Shown in pieces: positions 14,894 through 16,944 of a stretch of 16,944 nucleotides of DNA. A program made the translations under genes and the position numbers. Source of the DNA: UBA7672 sp035548775 (lineage in GTDB: Bacteria > Pseudomonadota > Alphaproteobacteria > Caulobacterales > Hyphomonadaceae); NCBI GenBank assembly GCA_035548775.1, contig DASZSI010000122.1, forward strand, positions 1 through 16,944. The letters are read 5' to 3'. Under the pieces are notes generated by a model. The model saw only the letters and a list, made by a program, of their open reading frames with translations, did no database searches and had not been told where the DNA came from. Each line of letters starts with the position of its first letter. Position 1 is the first letter of the stretch.

Positions 14894-15297
14894 CCCGGCT
14901 CGACAATTGCCTTCAACCGCATCATCGCGCGCCACTCGCCGGCGTGACGGCGCACCGCGTCCATGAACACCGGCGCGAGCAGGATGCAGGCCCAACCCTC
15001 CATCTCAAGCTCGGCGGACGTGACCGCAGTTCGTACCGCCGCCATGGCAGCCTTGGCTTCGACGCTCTCGGCCTGACGCGAGACCACCTGCAAGTCGATA
15101 CGATGCACGGTCAGGTCAGCATCAGTCCCGCCCGCCGGTTCGCTCTGATGCCGCACCACCTCCAGATAGGGAAACATCGGCCGCGGCGTCTTTTCTCCCG
15201 CGATGCGCACCACATCGCCCAGGTACGCCTTCACGCCATCGTCCGAGCCGATCACCTCCAGAATCGCCGCCTCCAGCGCGTCCTCAACGCCCGTCAC
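14890..15297 (-). CDS. GTA tail terminator / head-tail joining protein (g8-like, DUF3168)
   Basis: A 135-aa DUF3168 protein, the g8 tail-terminator type of RcGTA. Marks include VEDALEAAILEVI at the N-terminus, PRPMFPYLEVVRHQS, the HRIDLQVVSR strand and a C-terminal FMDAVRRHAGEWRAMMRLKAIVE segment. GTG 15297 is chosen because it overlaps the connector gene stop (GTGA); GTG 15315 would add six residues and cannot be excluded. In RcGTA a g7 stopper gene lies between g6 and g8; here the two overlap, so g7 is absent from this place. Its stop overlaps the OPT stop, and the next GTA gene (g9) is 8.3 kb further on. Confidence 0.88.
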   Translation of the reverse strand: MTGVEDALEAAILEVIGSDDGVKAYLGDVVRIAGEKTPRPMFPYLEVVRHQSEPAGGTDADLTVHRIDLQVVSRQAESVEAKAAMAAVRTAVTSAELEMEGWACILLAPVFMDAVRRHAGEWRAMMRLKAIVEPG

Positions 15298-15866
15298 AGC
15301 CGCACCCGGCGCCACGGAGCCACCAGCCCCGCAACGTCCTCAGGCAATTTTCCCGCCAGCGTCTCCGGATCGCGAGCATGATAGGCGTGCGCCGCAAGCC
15401 GCTTCACCGCCAGCTTCAGGCTGTCGGCCACCTCTTCCGGTCCCTCGCCGAAGCCCGCGACATAGTCGATCTCGATCCCATTGGCGCGTTGGCCGGGCCA
15501 CGGAAAACTTCCGCTGGTCCAGGTCAACCGCGCTGACCGCCCCGGCGCCAGCGTGAACCGTCCGGTCACCACTTCTGCTACGCCCGAACCGTTGTAGACG
15601 CGCACTGCAACCAGCTCGCTCGCCGGCCTCACCGGCAAGCGCAGGTTGCGAGTTTCAACCGTCCCCTGCGGCCACCAGTCCAGAGTCACGCGCAGCGTGC
15701 GATTGATCATCGCAACGCCCGCCGCCTCCTCGATCCGGGATCGCGCCGCGGCGATCAGTTCGCCCGCCAGCTCGTCCTCGCCGTCATAACCGATGCGCAG
15801 ATAGTCCTTCACCTCGGCCAAACCCACGGGTTCAGCCGCCGGCTGCGCCAGCGTCGTCACGATCAT
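15294..15866 (-). CDS. GTA head-tail connector / adaptor (g6-like)
   Basis: A 190-aa protein of the phage head-tail connector family (phiE125 gp8 type), matching RcGTA g6. PVGLAEVKDYLRIGYDGEDELAGELIAAARSRIEEAAG in residues 13-50 is the typical helical start; NGIEIDYVAGFGEGPEEVADSLKLAVKRLAAHAY in the second half is the family core. It should form the ring below the portal. ATG 15866 has AGAGGA 6 bases upstream. It is the first GTA gene of its block: upstream lie a 102-base gap and divergent non-phage genes, so portal, protease and capsid genes (g3-g5) must be elsewhere. Confidence 0.88.
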   Translation of the reverse strand: MIVTTLAQPAAEPVGLAEVKDYLRIGYDGEDELAGELIAAARSRIEEAAGVAMINRTLRVTLDWWPQGTVETRNLRLPVRPASELVAVRVYNGSGVAEVVTGRFTLAPGRSARLTWTSGSFPWPGQRANGIEIDYVAGFGEGPEEVADSLKLAVKRLAAHAYHARDPETLAGKLPEDVAGLVAPWRRVRL

Positions 15867-15968
15867 TGCCTGTCCTCTTGTAAGATCGCCCGCGATGCGG
15901 CCGGGCGCGCCGATACTTCTGTCGCCGGCGAAAAAGGCCTAGGGTGCCGCCCTCATCAGGAGCCGCCC
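15867..15968. other. Divergent intergenic region between g6 and the VOC gene
   Basis: 102 bases that must hold the start signals of the g6-g8 GTA block and of the VOC gene. AGGAG at about 15958-15962 serves the VOC ATG. A TCGCCGGCGA palindrome followed by AAAAA lies near 15921-15936; it lacks a loop and is not a credible terminator. No clear promoter was recognised. Confidence 0.4.
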
Positions 15969-16334
15969 ATGCTGTCCGGCCTCAACCACGCCAACATCTC
16001 GACCACCAAGCTCAAGGAGACGGTGGAGTTCTTCACCAGCATCCTCGGCATGCACGTCGGCCCGCGCCCCGACTTCAACTTCGGCGGCGCTTGGCTTTAC
16101 CTGGGCGATCAGCCGGTCGTTCACCTCGTCGAACGCCCGCACGCGAAGGAGCCGGACGGCGCGCTCGACCACGTCTCCTTCACGGTCTCCGATCTCGCGG
16201 CGGAACTGCGCCGGCTGGACACGCTCGGTGTCCCCTATCGCTGGAGCGAGATCCCCAATGGCTTTGGCAAGCAGGCCTTCGTGAAAGACCCCAACGGCGT
16301 GACGATCGAGCTGACAGAGGTCGGCAAGAGGTAA
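15969..16334 (+). CDS. VOC-superfamily (glyoxalase/dioxygenase-fold) protein
   Basis: A 121-aa protein with two beta-alpha-beta-beta-beta modules. GLNHANISTTKLKETVEFFTSILG opens module one and GALDHVSFTVSDLAAELRRL opens module two, followed by KDPNGVTIEL. Candidate metal ligands are His7, His52, His68 and Glu114, as in metal-dependent VOC enzymes. The length is that of single-domain dimeric members. The reaction (glyoxalase, dioxygenase, epimerase or resistance-type) cannot be read from the sequence. It precedes the dehydrogenase gene by 81 bases on the same strand. Confidence 0.9.
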   Translation: MLSGLNHANISTTKLKETVEFFTSILGMHVGPRPDFNFGGAWLYLGDQPVVHLVERPHAKEPDGALDHVSFTVSDLAAELRRLDTLGVPYRWSEIPNGFGKQAFVKDPNGVTIELTEVGKR

Positions 16335-16415
16335 CGCCACGTCACCACTAGGCGGGCGCAAACCCGTGCTTTAGTAGCTTTCCGCAAACGTCAAAGACCT
16401 TACGAAGGAAACGCC

Positions 16416-16944
16416 ATGCAGCTCGATTCATCCGTCTCCGCCATCGTCACCGGCGGCGCCTCCGGCCTTGGGGCCGCCACCGTGAAGCTGCTGCGCGCCA
16501 AAGGCGTGAAAGTCGCCATCTTCGACATGAACGAGAAGACAGGCGTCCCCTTCGCCGCCGAAAACGGCGCCACCTATTGCAACGTCAACGTCACCAACGA
16601 AGCCTCGGTCGATGAAGGCTTCCAGAAAGCGCGCGCGGCAAACGGCCAGGAGCGCATCCTGGTCAACTGCGCCGGCACCGGCATCGCGGTGAAGACGGCC
16701 GGCCGCAAGAAGGAAACCGGCGAGATCACCTCGCACCCGCTCGACCAGTTCGATCGCATCATCCAGATCAACCTGATCGGCACCTTCCGCTGCATCGCCA
16801 AATCCGCCGCCGGAATGCTCAGTCTGCCCGTGCTGCCGGACGGCGACCGCGGCGCGATCGTCAACACTGCCTCCGTCGCCGCTGAAGATGGGCAAATCGG
16901 ACAGGCCGCCTATTCGGCGTCGAAAGGCGGCGTCGTCGGCATGA
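16416..16944 (+). CDS. Short-chain dehydrogenase (3-hydroxyacyl-CoA dehydrogenase type 2-like), C-terminus missing
   Basis: The first 176 residues of a classical SDR enzyme. The cofactor motif TGGASGLG is at 12-19, Asp37 after strand 2 favours NAD(H), NCAG is at 84-87, and the catalytic set is Asn119, Ser153, Tyr166 and Lys170 (YSASK). The insertion KKETGEITSHPLDQFDRIIQ before Asn119 and the following MLSLPVLPDGDRGAIVNTAS region resemble HSD10-type 3-hydroxyacyl-CoA dehydrogenases of fatty-acid or branched-chain degradation; substrate is inferred. ATG 16416 has AAGGAA 5 bases upstream. The frame is open to the window end, so roughly 75-80 residues are outside. Confidence 0.92.
   Translation, partial: MQLDSSVSAIVTGGASGLGAATVKLLRAKGVKVAIFDMNEKTGVPFAAENGATYCNVNVTNEASVDEGFQKARAANGQERILVNCAGTGIAVKTAGRKKETGEITSHPLDQFDRIIQINLIGTFRCIAKSAAGMLSLPVLPDGDRGAIVNTASVAAEDGQIGQAAYSASKGGVVGM

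Noticed and set aside
6600..14900. Inserted block as an integrative element with attachment repeats
   Set aside because: I looked for matching direct repeats at the two edges and for an integrase or transposase and found none; the gene content is ordinary chromosomal.
1..16944. New defence system or CRISPR array
   Set aside because: No repeat-spacer pattern, nuclease, methylase, reverse transcriptase or toxin-antitoxin pair was seen; the XRE-membrane pair lacks toxin features.

Overview
GC-rich alphaproteobacterial chromosome, probably from the Hyphomonadaceae/Caulobacterales-Rhodobacterales side of the class. The main clue is a set of genes resembling the Rhodobacter capsulatus gene transfer agent (RcGTA), a domesticated phage-like particle. 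High coding density, ATGA/GTGA stop-start overlaps and the mix of household genes fit a normal chromosome rather than a plasmid or an active phage. The genus assignment is inference.

GTA genes lie in two blocks, both on the minus strand and in RcGTA order. The upstream block (15866-14890) holds the g6-type head-tail connector and the g8-type DUF3168 tail terminator. The downstream block (6612-247) holds the g9-type major tail protein, a very short protein in the g11 tape-measure slot, then g12 (DUF2460), g13 (DUF2163 hub), g14 (NlpC/P60 peptidase) and g15 (megatron baseplate protein with TIM barrel). Genes for g1-g5 are not in the window. I see no g7, g10 or g10.1 homologue. At the far left, downstream of g15, is the start of a J-domain (DnaJ-type) gene.

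Between the two GTA blocks lie about 8.2 kb of unrelated genes (6671-14893). On the plus strand, an ArsR-type repressor leads an operon of three SRPBCC/AHSA1 proteins; a 16-bp perfect palindrome sits inside its promoter. On the minus strand are a fourth SRPBCC protein, a YbaL-type CPA2 cation/H+ antiporter translationally coupled to an AlkD-like DNA alkylation repair protein, and a six-TM membrane protein coupled to a small XRE repressor behind a double palindromic operator. Back on the plus strand are a small four-TM protein and an OPT-family transporter. This block meets the g8 gene tail to tail with overlapping stop codons.

At the right end, divergent from the g6 gene, are a VOC/glyoxalase-fold protein and the start of an NAD-type short-chain dehydrogenase, cut by the window end. 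No tRNA, rRNA, CRISPR array, transposase or convincing intrinsic terminator was seen, and there is no gene-free stretch over 300 bases.
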